Origin: Peptoniphilaceae bacterium
GTDB lineage: Bacteria; Bacillota; Clostridia; Tissierellales; Peptoniphilaceae
Direction: 5' to 3'
DNA: 25,091 nt
Assembly: GCA_029983595.1 (NCBI GenBank)
Contig: JASBZD010000007.1
Location: forward strand, 1 to 25,091
A program made the translations under genes and the position numbers. Positions 1-7,902 of this stretch are shown here, one piece after another. Within the stretch, counting starts at the first letter, position 1; the number at the start of each line of letters is the position of its first letter. Below the pieces are notes generated by a model that was not told the origin of the DNA, did no database searches, and was given only the letters and a program-made list of their open reading frames with translations.

Positions 1-1188
1 CTTATAGGTTCGTGGATGTATTGCGGTACTGTTCCTATGATTATCTATTATGGGGTGCAGCTTATAAATCCTAAGTTTTTATATGTTACTGCTTTTATAA
101 TTACTGCTGTTTTATCTACAGTTACTGGTACGTCTTGGGGTTCTGCTGGGACAGTAGGTGTGGCAATTATGGGTATTTCACAAGGTCTAAATCTGTCGCT
201 ACCTATTACAGCTGGAGCTGTTATATCTGGTGCGTATTTTGGGGATAAACTTTCTCCATTTTCTGATACTACTATTTTAGCTCCACTAGCTGCAGGTTCA
301 GAGCTTTATGAGCATATTAAACATATGTTATACACTACAGTGCCGGCTTCTTTAATAGCCATATCGGTTTATCTAGTTATGGGTCTTAATACTGAAGTGA
401 CATCAGCTACGACAGAATCTGTAACTAAATTACAAGGTGAGCTTTCTGGAATTTATAATTTTAATTTTATTCTAATTATTCCTGTAATTATTATGATAGC
501 TGGGTCGCTACTTAAATGGCCTACACTTCCTACAATGATAATAAACTCGCTTATCTCAGTCGTGATTGGTATATTTGTTCAAGGATTTGGGCTAAAAGAT
601 GGATTTGTTTCATTAGTAAATGGGTTTAATTTAGAAATGCTTAATAATGGAGTAGAGTATTCTGAAGATATAATGAAGCTAATCAACCGCGGTGGAGCAG
701 TTCCTATGACTTCTACTACTGTTTTAGTTTTCTGCTCTATGGGATTTGCTGGAATTATGGCAAAAGCTGGAATGCTTGATGTAATTTTAGATGAAATCTT
801 AAAGCGTGTAAAAACTGCTTCTGGAGTAGTTGTTTCTACAGTTGCTTCATGTTTTGTAGTTGCGTTTGTTACTGGTAATTCATATCTATCTATCCTTTTA
901 CCAGGTGAGTTATTTAGAAAAATCTATGTAACTAGAAATTTACACCCTAAAAACTTATCGCGTACGTTAGAAGACTCTGGTACTGTTATAGTACCTCTTA
1001 TTCCATGGTCCGCTGCAGGGGCGTATATGGCCTCTACTCTAGGTGTACCTACTTTAGAATATCTACCATGGACTATAATGAATTATTTAGGTATAGTTTT
1101 TGCGATAATCTGGGCTATTACTGGTTTTGGAATTGCTAGAATTAATGACGATGAAGCTAAGGTTTATTTAGATAAGGAAGGTTTTTAA
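1..1188 (+). CDS. nhaC: NhaC-family Na+/H+ antiporter (5' end cut by window)
   Basis: An integral membrane protein of the NhaC antiporter family, which exchanges sodium for protons; relatives exchange malate and lactate. The frame is open from base 1 (codons for LIGSW precede the first Met at base 16), so the gene starts upstream and about 395 residues are visible, the C-terminal majority of a protein usually about 450-480 long. The visible part is a series of hydrophobic segments. It includes the glycine- and threonine-rich stretch GTSWGSAGTVG and the polar intramembrane motif YFGDKLSPFSDTT, both typical of this family. The stop codon TAA is followed immediately by the ATG of iadA, so the two are almost certainly co-transcribed and translationally coupled. 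That pairing leaves open that the real substrate is an organic anion or amino acid released by the peptidase; this is inference. Family assignment is firm, substrate is not. Confidence 0.88.
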   Translation, partial: LIGSWMYCGTVPMIIYYGVQLINPKFLYVTAFIITAVLSTVTGTSWGSAGTVGVAIMGISQGLNLSLPITAGAVISGAYFGDKLSPFSDTTILAPLAAGSELYEHIKHMLYTTVPASLIAISVYLVMGLNTEVTSATTESVTKLQGELSGIYNFNFILIIPVIIMIAGSLLKWPTLPTMIINSLISVVIGIFVQGFGLKDGFVSLVNGFNLEMLNNGVEYSEDIMKLINRGGAVPMTSTTVLVFCSMGFAGIMAKAGMLDVILDEILKRVKTASGVVVSTVASCFVVAFVTGNSYLSILLPGELFRKIYVTRNLHPKNLSRTLEDSGTVIVPLIPWSAAGAYMASTLGVPTLEYLPWTIMNYLGIVFAIIWAITGFGIARINDDEAKVYLDKEGF

Positions 1189-2325
1189 ATGTTACTTTTA
1201 AAAAATGCTGATATATATGCGCCATCTCATCTTGGCATAAAACATATTTTAATCGGTGAAGAAAAAATTTTAAAAATATATGACGAGATTCCAGAAGGAT
1301 TTTCTGATATAGAGTCTATTGATCTAGATGGAAAAAAGATCGTACCTGGATTTATTGACCAGCATCTTCACATAACTGGAGGGGGTGGAGAAGGCGGATA
1401 TAAGACTAAAGTGCCAGAACTGCCACTTTCTAAACTGATAGAAGCTGGGATTACTACAGTAGTGGGGCTTTTAGGTACTGATTCAGTGACTAGAAGTGTA
1501 GAAAATCTAGCCTCTAAAGCTCTAGCGCTTACTGAAGAGGGGATTACAACTTATTATTTAACTGGTTCATATGAGTTCCCAACTCCAACAATTGCGGGAT
1601 CTATAAAACGCGATATTGTATTTTTAGAAAATTGTATCGGAGTAAAAATTGCTGCGAATGACCATAGAGATTCAGCACTTAGCTATGAAGAATTAGCTAG
1701 AATCGGGACTGAAGCTAGAGTAGCTGGAATGATTTCTGGTAAGTCAGGTCATGTAACAGTTCATATGGGATCTGGAAAATTTAATCTAGATCAGATTTAT
1801 GGAGCGTTAGAAGTTTCTAATTTACCTATTACTACTTTTAGACCAACTCATGTAAATAGGGCAGAAGAAGTATTTAAAACTTCTATAAAATTTGCAAAAG
1901 ATGGTGGATATATCGATCTTACATCTAGATTACCAGGTTGTATAGATGATGTAGAAAGCTATAAAATTCTAAAAAATGAAAATATTTTAGATAGAGTGAC
2001 TTTTAGCTCTGATGGGTTTGGTTCATGGTCTAACTATGATAAAGAGGGAAATCTTATCGAAATAGGATATTCTCCACTGGATACATCTATAAAGAGTTTT
2101 AAAGAAATAGTAGAATCTGGCGAACCAATAGAAGAAGTACTAAAAGTTTATACTTCTAACGTAGCAGAAGTTTTAAAGCTAGATAAAGAAGTAGGAAAGA
2201 TAAGTGAGGGATATTTTGCTAATATCTTAGTTTTAGATGAAAATTTAGAATTAGATAGCGTAATATCTCGTGGACGCGTTATGATGAGTGATAAAAATAT
2301 AATAGTAAGGGGAACTTACGAATAA
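1189..2325 (+). CDS. iadA: Isoaspartyl dipeptidase (beta-aspartyl peptidase)
   Basis: A cytosolic zinc hydrolase of the amidohydrolase superfamily that cleaves beta-aspartyl dipeptides arising from damaged Asp and Asn residues. At 378 residues it is close to the family norm of about 390. The metal-binding HxH lies in FIDQHLHITGGGGEGG (about residues 55-70). Further signatures are the central KSGHVTVHMG and THVNR stretches, which carry metal or substrate histidines, and the SSDGFGS segment near residue 275 with the catalytic Asp. The ATG directly follows the stop of the NhaC-type gene (TAAATG), with GGAAGG serving as ribosome-binding site inside the upstream gene. A strong bidirectional terminator follows. 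Together with the M20 amidohydrolase and PepF in this window it suggests an organism that lives on peptides. Confidence in the call is high. Confidence 0.93.
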   Translation: MLLLKNADIYAPSHLGIKHILIGEEKILKIYDEIPEGFSDIESIDLDGKKIVPGFIDQHLHITGGGGEGGYKTKVPELPLSKLIEAGITTVVGLLGTDSVTRSVENLASKALALTEEGITTYYLTGSYEFPTPTIAGSIKRDIVFLENCIGVKIAANDHRDSALSYEELARIGTEARVAGMISGKSGHVTVHMGSGKFNLDQIYGALEVSNLPITTFRPTHVNRAEEVFKTSIKFAKDGGYIDLTSRLPGCIDDVESYKILKNENILDRVTFSSDGFGSWSNYDKEGNLIEIGYSPLDTSIKSFKEIVESGEPIEEVLKVYTSNVAEVLKLDKEVGKISEGYFANILVLDENLELDSVISRGRVMMSDKNIIVRGTYE

Positions 2326-2330
2326 TAAAA

Positions 2331-2368
2331 AAGTGAGAGGATACTAGATCTTCTCACTTAATTTTTTT
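2331..2368. terminator. Bidirectional terminator between iadA and xpt
   Basis: A ten-pair stem (AAGTGAGAGG pairing with CTTCTCACTT, one G-U pair) has a nine-base loop. It is flanked by an A-run on the left and seven T on the right, so it can end transcription of the convergent genes iadA and xpt in both directions. Confidence 0.85.
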
Positions 2369-2371
2369 ATT

Positions 2372-2941
2372 TTATTTTAAAACTACTTCACCATCTTCAA
2401 ACTTTTCAATTATCGCCTGACTATATAATTTATATCCATCAGCTCTTAGATTTTTTCCGCCATTTTGAAATCCTTTTTCAATAGCGATATTTATACCTAC
2501 TATCTCAGCCCCAGCCTGCTCAATAATATCTAAAAGTCCATATACAGCGTTTCCTTCAGCTAAAAAATCATCAACAATAAGGATTTTATCGTTAGAATCT
2601 ATAACTTTTCTAGAAACATATATATTATTTACAGTTTTTTTAGTAAAAGATTTTACTTCTACTTCATAAGAATCTGGGTCTGTATTTCTAGATTTTCTAG
2701 TTTTTGCAAATACTAGTGGCACATCAAATTTTTGGGCAAATATTGTGCCTATTGCTATCCCTGAAGCTTCAATTGATAAAATCTTAGTGATCTCATCTTC
2801 TTTAAAATATTCAAATGAATCTTCAGCCATTGCCTCTAAAAGTTTTATATCTACTTGATGATTTAAAAATGTATTTACTTTTAAAATATTGCCCTCAAGA
2901 ACTTTGCCTTCAGTTAAAATTCGGTTTTCTAATTCAATCAT
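2372..2941 (-). CDS. xpt: Xanthine phosphoribosyltransferase
   Basis: Purine salvage enzyme that joins xanthine (or guanine) to PRPP to give XMP (or GMP) in the cytosol. It has 189 residues, the standard length for Xpt. The PRPP-binding loop ILIVDDFLAEGNA is at about residues 120-132. The region near residues 55-65 (SIEASGIAIG) and KTRKSRNTD near 80 match the substrate and pyrophosphate-binding parts of the Xpt/PurR-like type I phosphoribosyltransferases. It is transcribed divergently from cysS across about 127 bases and ends at a terminator shared with iadA. I looked for a purine riboswitch in the short leader and found none, so control by guanine is not supported here. No pbuX permease gene is adjacent. 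Confidence 0.93.
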   Translation of the reverse strand: MIELENRILTEGKVLEGNILKVNTFLNHQVDIKLLEAMAEDSFEYFKEDEITKILSIEASGIAIGTIFAQKFDVPLVFAKTRKSRNTDPDSYEVEVKSFTKKTVNNIYVSRKVIDSNDKILIVDDFLAEGNAVYGLLDIIEQAGAEIVGINIAIEKGFQNGGKNLRADGYKLYSQAIIEKFEDGEVVLK

Positions 2942-2970
2942 TTTATAAGCCTCTCTAAATTAGTACTATC

Positions 2971-2999
2971 ATTATAACCTAAAATGCACTTATCTTAAA
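2971..2999 (-). promoter_or_regulatory. Likely promoter of xpt
   Basis: Read on the minus strand: TTTAAG, a 17-base spacer, then a perfect TATAAT. The start of transcription would lie about 25-30 bases before the ATG, leaving no room for a riboswitch. Confidence 0.6.
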
Positions 3000-3026
3000 C
3001 AATAAAATTAATTTATAAAATTAGTA

Positions 3027-3035
3027 TGATATAAT
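3027..3035 (+). promoter_or_regulatory. Extended -10 promoter of the cysS operon
   Basis: TGATATAAT is a perfect -10 hexamer with the extended TGn element, about 34 bases before the TTG start of cysS. A -35 element is weak at best (TTAATT, 16-base spacing). Confidence 0.55.
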
Positions 3036-3068
3036 AAGTTAATAAACGACTTAAAAAGAGGTGTTATT

Positions 3069-4457
3069 TTGAAAATATATAACAGCATGTCTAGAACTAA
3101 AGAAGAGTTTGTGCCAATAAAAAAGGGCGAGGTAAAAATATATAACTGTGGCCCAACAGTTTATAACTATATCCATGTGGGAAATGCACGCCCACTAGTA
3201 GTTTTTGATACTCTTCGTAGATATTTTGAGTACCTTGGTTATGATGTAACTTATGTATCTAACTTTACAGACATAGATGATAAAATAATTAATCGTGCCA
3301 ATGAAGAAAATGTAGAAAGTGTCGATATAGCAAATAAATATATAAAAGCCTTTATGGAAGATGCAAAAGGACTAAATTTATATGAATATGAAACTATAAA
3401 TCCTCGTCCTACTGAATATATGGATGAGATTATAGAGTTTGTTGATGGGCTTGTAAAAAAGGGCGCAGCATACGAACTAGATGGTGATGTATATTTTGAT
3501 ATTAATAAAGCTAAGGATTATGGTAAATTATCTAAAAAGAATTTAGAGGATCTTATAGCTGGCGCTAGAGTAGATATAAATGATAAAAAGAAATCTCCAG
3601 CTGATTTTGCACTATGGAAAGCTAAAAAAGAAGGCGAGCCATATTGGGAATCTCCATGGGGAGATGGACGTCCTGGATGGCATATAGAATGCTCTGTAAT
3701 GGCAGATTCTATTTTAGGTGAGACTATAGATATTCACGCTGGTGGGGTGGACTTACAATTTCCACATCATGAAAATGAGATAGCTCAATCTGAAACTTTA
3801 CATGATAAAACTTTTGCAAACTACTGGATGCACAATGGTTTTATTACTGTTGATGAAGAAAAAATGAGTAAATCTCTAGGAAACTTCTTTACTGTTCGTG
3901 AAATTTCAGAAAAATACGATCTAGAAGTTTTAAGATTTTTCCTTATTTCAGCTCATTATAGGATGCCTGTAAACTTCTCTGATGCTGTGATGGAACAGTC
4001 TAGGGCAGGACTTGAGAGAATTTATAACGCAAAATATAAATTAGAGGATCTTTTAAAAGTAGCAGAGGATAAAGAGTCTATTGGATTTGATAATACTACT
4101 GTAAAACGCGTTAAAGAGTTTGAAAAAGCTATGGACGATGACTTAAATACGGCTGATGCTGTTTCTGTAATATTTGAGCTAGTAAAAGATATTAATACTA
4201 ATCTAGATGAAAATAGTCCAAAAGCTGATATAATGTATGCGTATAATACACTAAATAACCTAACTAAAGTGCTAGGTATTTTAAATAAAAAACGCGAAGA
4301 GCTAGATGATGATGAGATCTTAAAGTTAATTGATGATAGAGAAGAGGCTCGTAAAAATAAAGATTATAAAAAAGCTGATGAGATTAGAGATAAATTATTA
4401 GATATGGGAATAAAATTAGAGGATACTCGCGATGGAGTTAAATATAGAAGAATTTAA
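3069..4457 (+). CDS. cysS: Cysteinyl-tRNA synthetase
   Basis: Class I aminoacyl-tRNA synthetase that charges tRNA-Cys in the cytosol. It has 462 residues, the usual length. The HIGH-type ATP motif is HVGN at residues 36-39 and the second signature KMSKS is at 265-269. Zinc ligands are visible as Cys27 in YNCGP, the Cys of WHIECSVMA and the His of PHHENE. The C-terminal DALR and anticodon-binding part follows residue 310. The start is TTG, placed by the AGAGGTG ribosome-binding site and by the family N-terminus (IYNSMSR). It begins a four-gene operon with mrnC, rlmB and yacP, an arrangement common in Firmicutes. The next gene starts inside its last 26 bases. No T-box leader fits in the short upstream region. 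Confidence 0.96.
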   Translation: MKIYNSMSRTKEEFVPIKKGEVKIYNCGPTVYNYIHVGNARPLVVFDTLRRYFEYLGYDVTYVSNFTDIDDKIINRANEENVESVDIANKYIKAFMEDAKGLNLYEYETINPRPTEYMDEIIEFVDGLVKKGAAYELDGDVYFDINKAKDYGKLSKKNLEDLIAGARVDINDKKKSPADFALWKAKKEGEPYWESPWGDGRPGWHIECSVMADSILGETIDIHAGGVDLQFPHHENEIAQSETLHDKTFANYWMHNGFITVDEEKMSKSLGNFFTVREISEKYDLEVLRFFLISAHYRMPVNFSDAVMEQSRAGLERIYNAKYKLEDLLKVAEDKESIGFDNTTVKRVKEFEKAMDDDLNTADAVSVIFELVKDINTNLDENSPKADIMYAYNTLNNLTKVLGILNKKREELDDDEILKLIDDREEARKNKDYKKADEIRDKLLDMGIKLEDTRDGVKYRRI

Positions 4458-4863
4458 TATTTTTAGAAGTGTGAATAAAGACCTAACTAGGGAAGATATT
4501 CAGATGATGAAGCCTTTAAATCTTGCCTTTATTGGTGATGTGGTCTATGAAATTTTAGTAAGAACCGAGATTTTAAATAAAAATAAAAATTCTCATGAAC
4601 TTCATAAAATTAAATCAAAAATAGTTAGTGCAAAAGGTCAGGCTGAGTCTTTAAGAAAAATTGAGGATAGCCTTACAGAAGATGAGAAAAAAATAGTAAA
4701 TCGTGCTAGTGGAGCTAAATATCATACAATTCCTAAAAATGCTAATTTACATGACTATCGATTTGCCAGTGCTTTTGAGGCTTTATATGGATATTTATAT
4801 CTATTAGGTGAAGATGAGAGAATTTTAGAGCTTTATAATTTAGGGAAAGAGCCTACAGAATAA
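4432..4863 (+). CDS. mrnC: Mini-ribonuclease III
   Basis: A dimeric double-strand-specific ribonuclease consisting of the RNase III catalytic domain without the RNA-binding domain. In Bacillus it trims the ends of 23S rRNA precursor. The 143-residue length and the domain-only architecture match. The signature LAFIGDVVYE at residues 31-40 carries the catalytic Asp36, and the late ALYGYLYLLG stretch carries the second acidic region (EALYG). It starts at an ATG inside the 3' end of cysS (26-base overlap) with AGAGGA a suitable distance upstream. Its position between cysS and rlmB is the classic Firmicutes order and supports the call, since rlmB also acts on 23S rRNA. Confidence 0.92.
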   Translation: MELNIEEFNIFRSVNKDLTREDIQMMKPLNLAFIGDVVYEILVRTEILNKNKNSHELHKIKSKIVSAKGQAESLRKIEDSLTEDEKKIVNRASGAKYHTIPKNANLHDYRFASAFEALYGYLYLLGEDERILELYNLGKEPTE

Positions 4864-4871
4864 GGAGATTT

Positions 4872-5615
4872 ATGAAAGAGAATTATATATATGGTAGAAA
4901 TCCAGTGATAGAAGCGTTAAGCTCAGAATCTGGAGTAGATAAAATCTATATGCTAAAAGATTCAAATGACGGAGCATCTAGAAAAATTTTATCTCTAGCT
5001 AAAGAAGCAGGGATTGTAGTAACTAGAGTAGATGCTGGAAAATTAGAGTCTATGGCAGGAACTAAAAATAACCAAGGAGTAGTAGCTTTAGCGACTGATT
5101 TTAACTATTCTACTGTTGATGAAATATTAGATTATGCTAGAGAAAAAGAAGAAGACCCATTTGTCTTAATTTTAGATCAAATAGAAGATACTCATAACCT
5201 TGGGGCGATTATTAGAACCGCAGAGGCTTGTGGAGTGCATGGAATAATTATCCCAAAACGCCGTGCAGCTCAGGTAAATTCTACAGTGCACAAAACTTCA
5301 GCAGGAGCAATAGAATATATGAAAGTAGCAAAAGTTACTAACATTTCTAGAACTCTAGAAGAATTAAAAGAAAAAGGGCTATGGATATATGGCGCTGATA
5401 TGGATGGAGAAGAGAACTATTATGATTCTAACCTTACTGGACCTATAGGGCTAGTTATTGGTGGGGAAGATAAGGGAATAAGTCCATCTATTGGTGATAA
5501 ATGCGATGTACTTGTAAAAATCCCAATGGTTGGAAAAATTTCATCTCTAAATGCCTCCGCATCTGCAGCTATTTTAACCTATGAGATCTTTAGACAGAGA
5601 AATAAAAAAGCATAA
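4872..5615 (+). CDS. rlmB: 23S rRNA (guanosine-2'-O-)-methyltransferase RlmB
   Basis: A SPOUT-fold TrmH/SpoU-type methyltransferase that 2'-O-methylates a guanosine (G2251 in E. coli numbering) in the peptidyl-transferase region of 23S rRNA. The 247 residues include a small N-terminal RNA-binding domain (GRNPVIEAL at the start) and the knotted catalytic domain. Motif 1 is at about residues 108-120 (DTHNLGAIIRTAE), motif 2 is IGGEDKGIS, and motif 3 is IPMVGKISSLNASASAA near the C-terminus. A clear AAGGAG ribosome-binding site precedes the ATG. The substrate assignment rests on operon context and motif quality; other TrmH-family members look similar. Confidence 0.92.
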   Translation: MKENYIYGRNPVIEALSSESGVDKIYMLKDSNDGASRKILSLAKEAGIVVTRVDAGKLESMAGTKNNQGVVALATDFNYSTVDEILDYAREKEEDPFVLILDQIEDTHNLGAIIRTAEACGVHGIIIPKRRAAQVNSTVHKTSAGAIEYMKVAKVTNISRTLEELKEKGLWIYGADMDGEENYYDSNLTGPIGLVIGGEDKGISPSIGDKCDVLVKIPMVGKISSLNASASAAILTYEIFRQRNKKA

Positions 5616-6117
5616 AAAACTTCTGATAATAGATGGCTATAATTTAATTAATGCATGGGATAATCTTAAACCAATAGGCTCTATTAGCCTTGAGGAGTCT
5701 AGAAAAAAACTAATCGATATTTTATTAGAGTTTAATAAATATACTGATGAAGGTATTATTCTCGTTTTTGATTCATATAATGTAAAATCAGATGCTGATA
5801 TAAAAATATCTGAGGGAGTAATAATAGTTTATACTAGAGAAAATGAGCTAGCTGACCATTTTATAGAGTGGATAGTGTATAAATATACTAAGCGCAAAGA
5901 AATAAGGGTAGTCACGTCAGATTTTGCTGAACAAAATTTTATTTTAGGTTCTGGAGCTAATAGAGTATCTGCAAGAGAGTTTAGGTATGAGATAGAGAGT
6001 TTTTATAGAGATATAGAGAAATTATCTAATAAAAATAAGGCTAAAAATCTAGCTAGATTTTCAGGACTTGATGAAAATACTAAAGAAACTCTTGAAAATT
6101 TCAAAAAATTGTTATAA
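5581..6117 (+). CDS. NYN-domain ribonuclease, YacP/Rae1 family
   Basis: A small PIN-like NYN-domain protein of the YacP family. The Bacillus member, Rae1, is a ribosome-associated endoribonuclease that cuts mRNA in the A-site. The 178 residues fit. The first acidic motif LLIIDGYNLINAW has Asp18, and later acidic motifs are FDSYN near residue 62 and VVTSDFAEQ near 108. The only ATG lies inside the last 35 bases of rlmB and gives about ten residues before the conserved core. No Shine-Dalgarno sequence precedes it, so translation probably depends on coupling to rlmB, or the true start is an unusual codon slightly downstream. It is the last gene of the cysS-mrnC-rlmB operon. Confidence 0.88.
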   Translation: MRSLDREIKKHKKLLIIDGYNLINAWDNLKPIGSISLEESRKKLIDILLEFNKYTDEGIILVFDSYNVKSDADIKISEGVIIVYTRENELADHFIEWIVYKYTKRKEIRVVTSDFAEQNFILGSGANRVSAREFRYEIESFYRDIEKLSNKNKAKNLARFSGLDENTKETLENFKKLL

Positions 6118-6152
6118 TTTATAAAAAGCATATGGAAATATTAATTTTAAAG

Positions 6153-6161
6153 TGTTATAAT
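6153..6161 (+). promoter_or_regulatory. Extended -10 promoter of the MarR gene
   Basis: TGTTATAAT is a perfect extended -10, 52 bases before the TTG start. A second TATAAT at 6196-6201 overlaps the ribosome-binding region and is less likely to be used. Confidence 0.5.
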
Positions 6162-6213
6162 TTATGTCGTTAATTAAATTATATTAAAATTTAGATATAA
6201 TAAGGAGAGAAAA

Positions 6214-6645
6214 TTGAAAGAAGAATTCCTACAGATTTTAAACAGATTCAAATTAGATTTTTATAGAAATATGAACTCAGATGGTGAAGAAAATGGTCTT
6301 ACAGTATCTGAATCATTTTGTCTAGAAGTTATAAATGGCTTAAAAGAGCCTACAGTAAGAGATGTGGCTTTATTTATGAAGATTTCTCAGCCAAACGCTG
6401 CTTATAAAATCTCTAACCTTGAAAGAAAAGGATTCATAACTAAAGAGCAGTCTAAAGAAGATAAGAGAGTATATTATCTAAGAATTACTGATCAATATGA
6501 TGACTTTAAAAAATCTAGAAATAAAAACATTTCTAAAGTTTTAGATATTCTAGAAGAAAAAATAGATGATAGTGAAAAAGCTAAAATTGAAAAATTCTTA
6601 GTAGAGTTTTATGACTCGCTTCCTACGCCTGAAGAACTAATCTAG
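6214..6645 (+). CDS. MarR-family transcriptional regulator
   Basis: A winged-helix DNA-binding regulator of 143 residues, the usual MarR length, expected to act as a dimer. The helix-turn-helix covers about residues 47-72 (TVRDVALFMKISQPNAAYKISNLERKG in outline). It is followed by the wing with the family signature DKRVYYL near residue 90 and a C-terminal dimerisation helix. The start is TTG, 3-4 bases after AAGGAGAGA. The gene stands alone, with its own promoter and a strong terminator. It sits directly upstream of the cell-wall polymer operon in the same direction, so that operon or the gene itself are plausible targets, but I see no clean inverted repeat that would settle this. Ligand unknown. 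Confidence 0.9.
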   Translation: MKEEFLQILNRFKLDFYRNMNSDGEENGLTVSESFCLEVINGLKEPTVRDVALFMKISQPNAAYKISNLERKGFITKEQSKEDKRVYYLRITDQYDDFKKSRNKNISKVLDILEEKIDDSEKAKIEKFLVEFYDSLPTPEELI

Positions 6646-6654
6646 GTTAATTTT

Positions 6655-6680
6655 GACCCCCCTTGAAGGGGTCTTTTTTT
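6655..6680 (+). terminator. Terminator after the MarR gene
   Basis: GACCCC and GGGGTC form a six-pair GC-rich stem around a seven-base loop, followed by seven T. It separates the MarR gene from the polymer operon. Confidence 0.93.
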
Positions 6681-6743
6681 ATAAAATATTATATTAAAAT
6701 TTAAGTTATTTTATATTTAATATATTTTCATGGCTTATTATTG

Positions 6744-6749
6744 TATAAT
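6744..6749 (+). promoter_or_regulatory. Probable -10 element of the cell-wall polymer operon
   Basis: TATAAT lies 22 bases before the TTG of the first gene and just after the MarR terminator. No convincing -35 hexamer is present at 16-18 bases. Confidence 0.45.
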
Positions 6750-6771
6750 TATTCTATAAAGGAGGCGTGGA

Positions 6772-7902
6772 TTGACTATAAAAGTACTACACCTCATAAG
6801 CGGCGGAGATAAAGGCGGCGCTAGAACGCATATATATACGCTTATGGAAGGTTTGAAAAATAAAGTAGATGCTAAAATCGTATGTTTTATTGATGATACA
6901 TTTTACGAAGAAGCCAAATCTCGCGGAATAGATATAGAAGTATTTCCACAAAATGGCAGAGCTGATATGTCAGTGGTGGATAGACTTGCAAAACTTATAA
7001 ATTCTGAGAATTATGATATTGTCCATTCTCATGGCGCAAGGGCCAACTCTATTTCTAGCTTTTTAAAAAGGCGCGTAAATGTACCTTTTATTACTACTAT
7101 GCACAGCGATTATCTTCTCGATTTTAAGGGAAGTTTTTATAAAAATTTAATATATACACCAATAAACAAGTTTTCTTTAAAAAAGTTTGATTATTATATT
7201 GCTATAACTGAAAATTTTAAGAAGACTTTAGTTGAAAGAGGGTTTCCCGAAGATAGAATTTATGTTTTATATAATGGGATTGATATGAGCCCTGAAGATG
7301 ATATTATTCCAAAAGATGAGTTTTTGATGCGAAATGGAGTAGTAGCAGATGGAAAGTTTTTGGTAGGTCATGTGGCACGTCAAGATCCAGTTAAAAATGT
7401 GGAGATGACTATTAAAGCTGCCAACATCGTATTACAAAATCGACAAGATGTGATGTTTTTATTAGCAGGTGAAGGCTCTGAGACTGAAAGGCTTAAAGAA
7501 TTAGTAAATAGTCTAAATATTTCCGATAATGTCAAATTTTTAGGATTTGTTAAAGAGAATATGAGCTTTTTTAATGCTATCGATCTAAATCTTTTAACTA
7601 GTGAGTCTGAATCATTTCCTTATGCAATTTTAGAATCATCAAAAATGCGTGTTCCTACAATTGCTACAGCAGTAGGTGGAATTCCGGAGATGATTAGATA
7701 TGGTGAGGATGGACTTTTAGTTAGAGATAAGGATTATACTGATTTATCCCAAAAGATTTTATATCTAATGGAAGATAGAGATCTCTTAAAAAAGATGGGG
7801 GATAAGGCATATAATCGCGTTTTAGAAAATTTCTCTATGGAGGCCATGGCTAATAGACAAGTAGAGATTTATAAAATGATTTTGGGTGATAAAAATGTCT
7901 AA
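6772..7902 (+). CDS. GT4-family glycosyltransferase
   Basis: A cytosolic or membrane-associated GT-B fold glycosyltransferase of family 4, which transfers a sugar from a nucleotide-sugar with retention. It has 376 residues. The N-terminal glycine-rich acceptor loop GGDKGGARTH is at residues 11-20. The C-terminal nucleotide-sugar domain begins with GHVARQDPVKN, and the E-x7-E motif runs from Glu280 to Glu288 in SESFPYAILE, followed by AVGGIPEMI. The start is TTG after AAAGGAGG. It is the first gene of the eight-gene operon ending with transketolase and overlaps the next gene. By context it adds a sugar during assembly of the secondary cell-wall polymer; donor and linkage cannot be read from sequence. 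Confidence 0.9.
   Translation: MTIKVLHLISGGDKGGARTHIYTLMEGLKNKVDAKIVCFIDDTFYEEAKSRGIDIEVFPQNGRADMSVVDRLAKLINSENYDIVHSHGARANSISSFLKRRVNVPFITTMHSDYLLDFKGSFYKNLIYTPINKFSLKKFDYYIAITENFKKTLVERGFPEDRIYVLYNGIDMSPEDDIIPKDEFLMRNGVVADGKFLVGHVARQDPVKNVEMTIKAANIVLQNRQDVMFLLAGEGSETERLKELVNSLNISDNVKFLGFVKENMSFFNAIDLNLLTSESESFPYAILESSKMRVPTIATAVGGIPEMIRYGEDGLLVRDKDYTDLSQKILYLMEDRDLLKKMGDKAYNRVLENFSMEAMANRQVEIYKMILGDKNV

Noticed and set aside
2942..3068. Possible purine riboswitch upstream of xpt or T-box upstream of cysS
   Set aside because: The shared gap is only 127 bases, both promoters sit close to their genes, and neither the purine aptamer core nor a T-box sequence is present.
7886..7894. GTG at 7886 as the start of the methyltransferase
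   Set aside because: The ATG at 7895 is in the same frame, is the stronger start codon, and has GGGTG at a usable distance; the three extra residues add nothing conserved. Not fully excluded.
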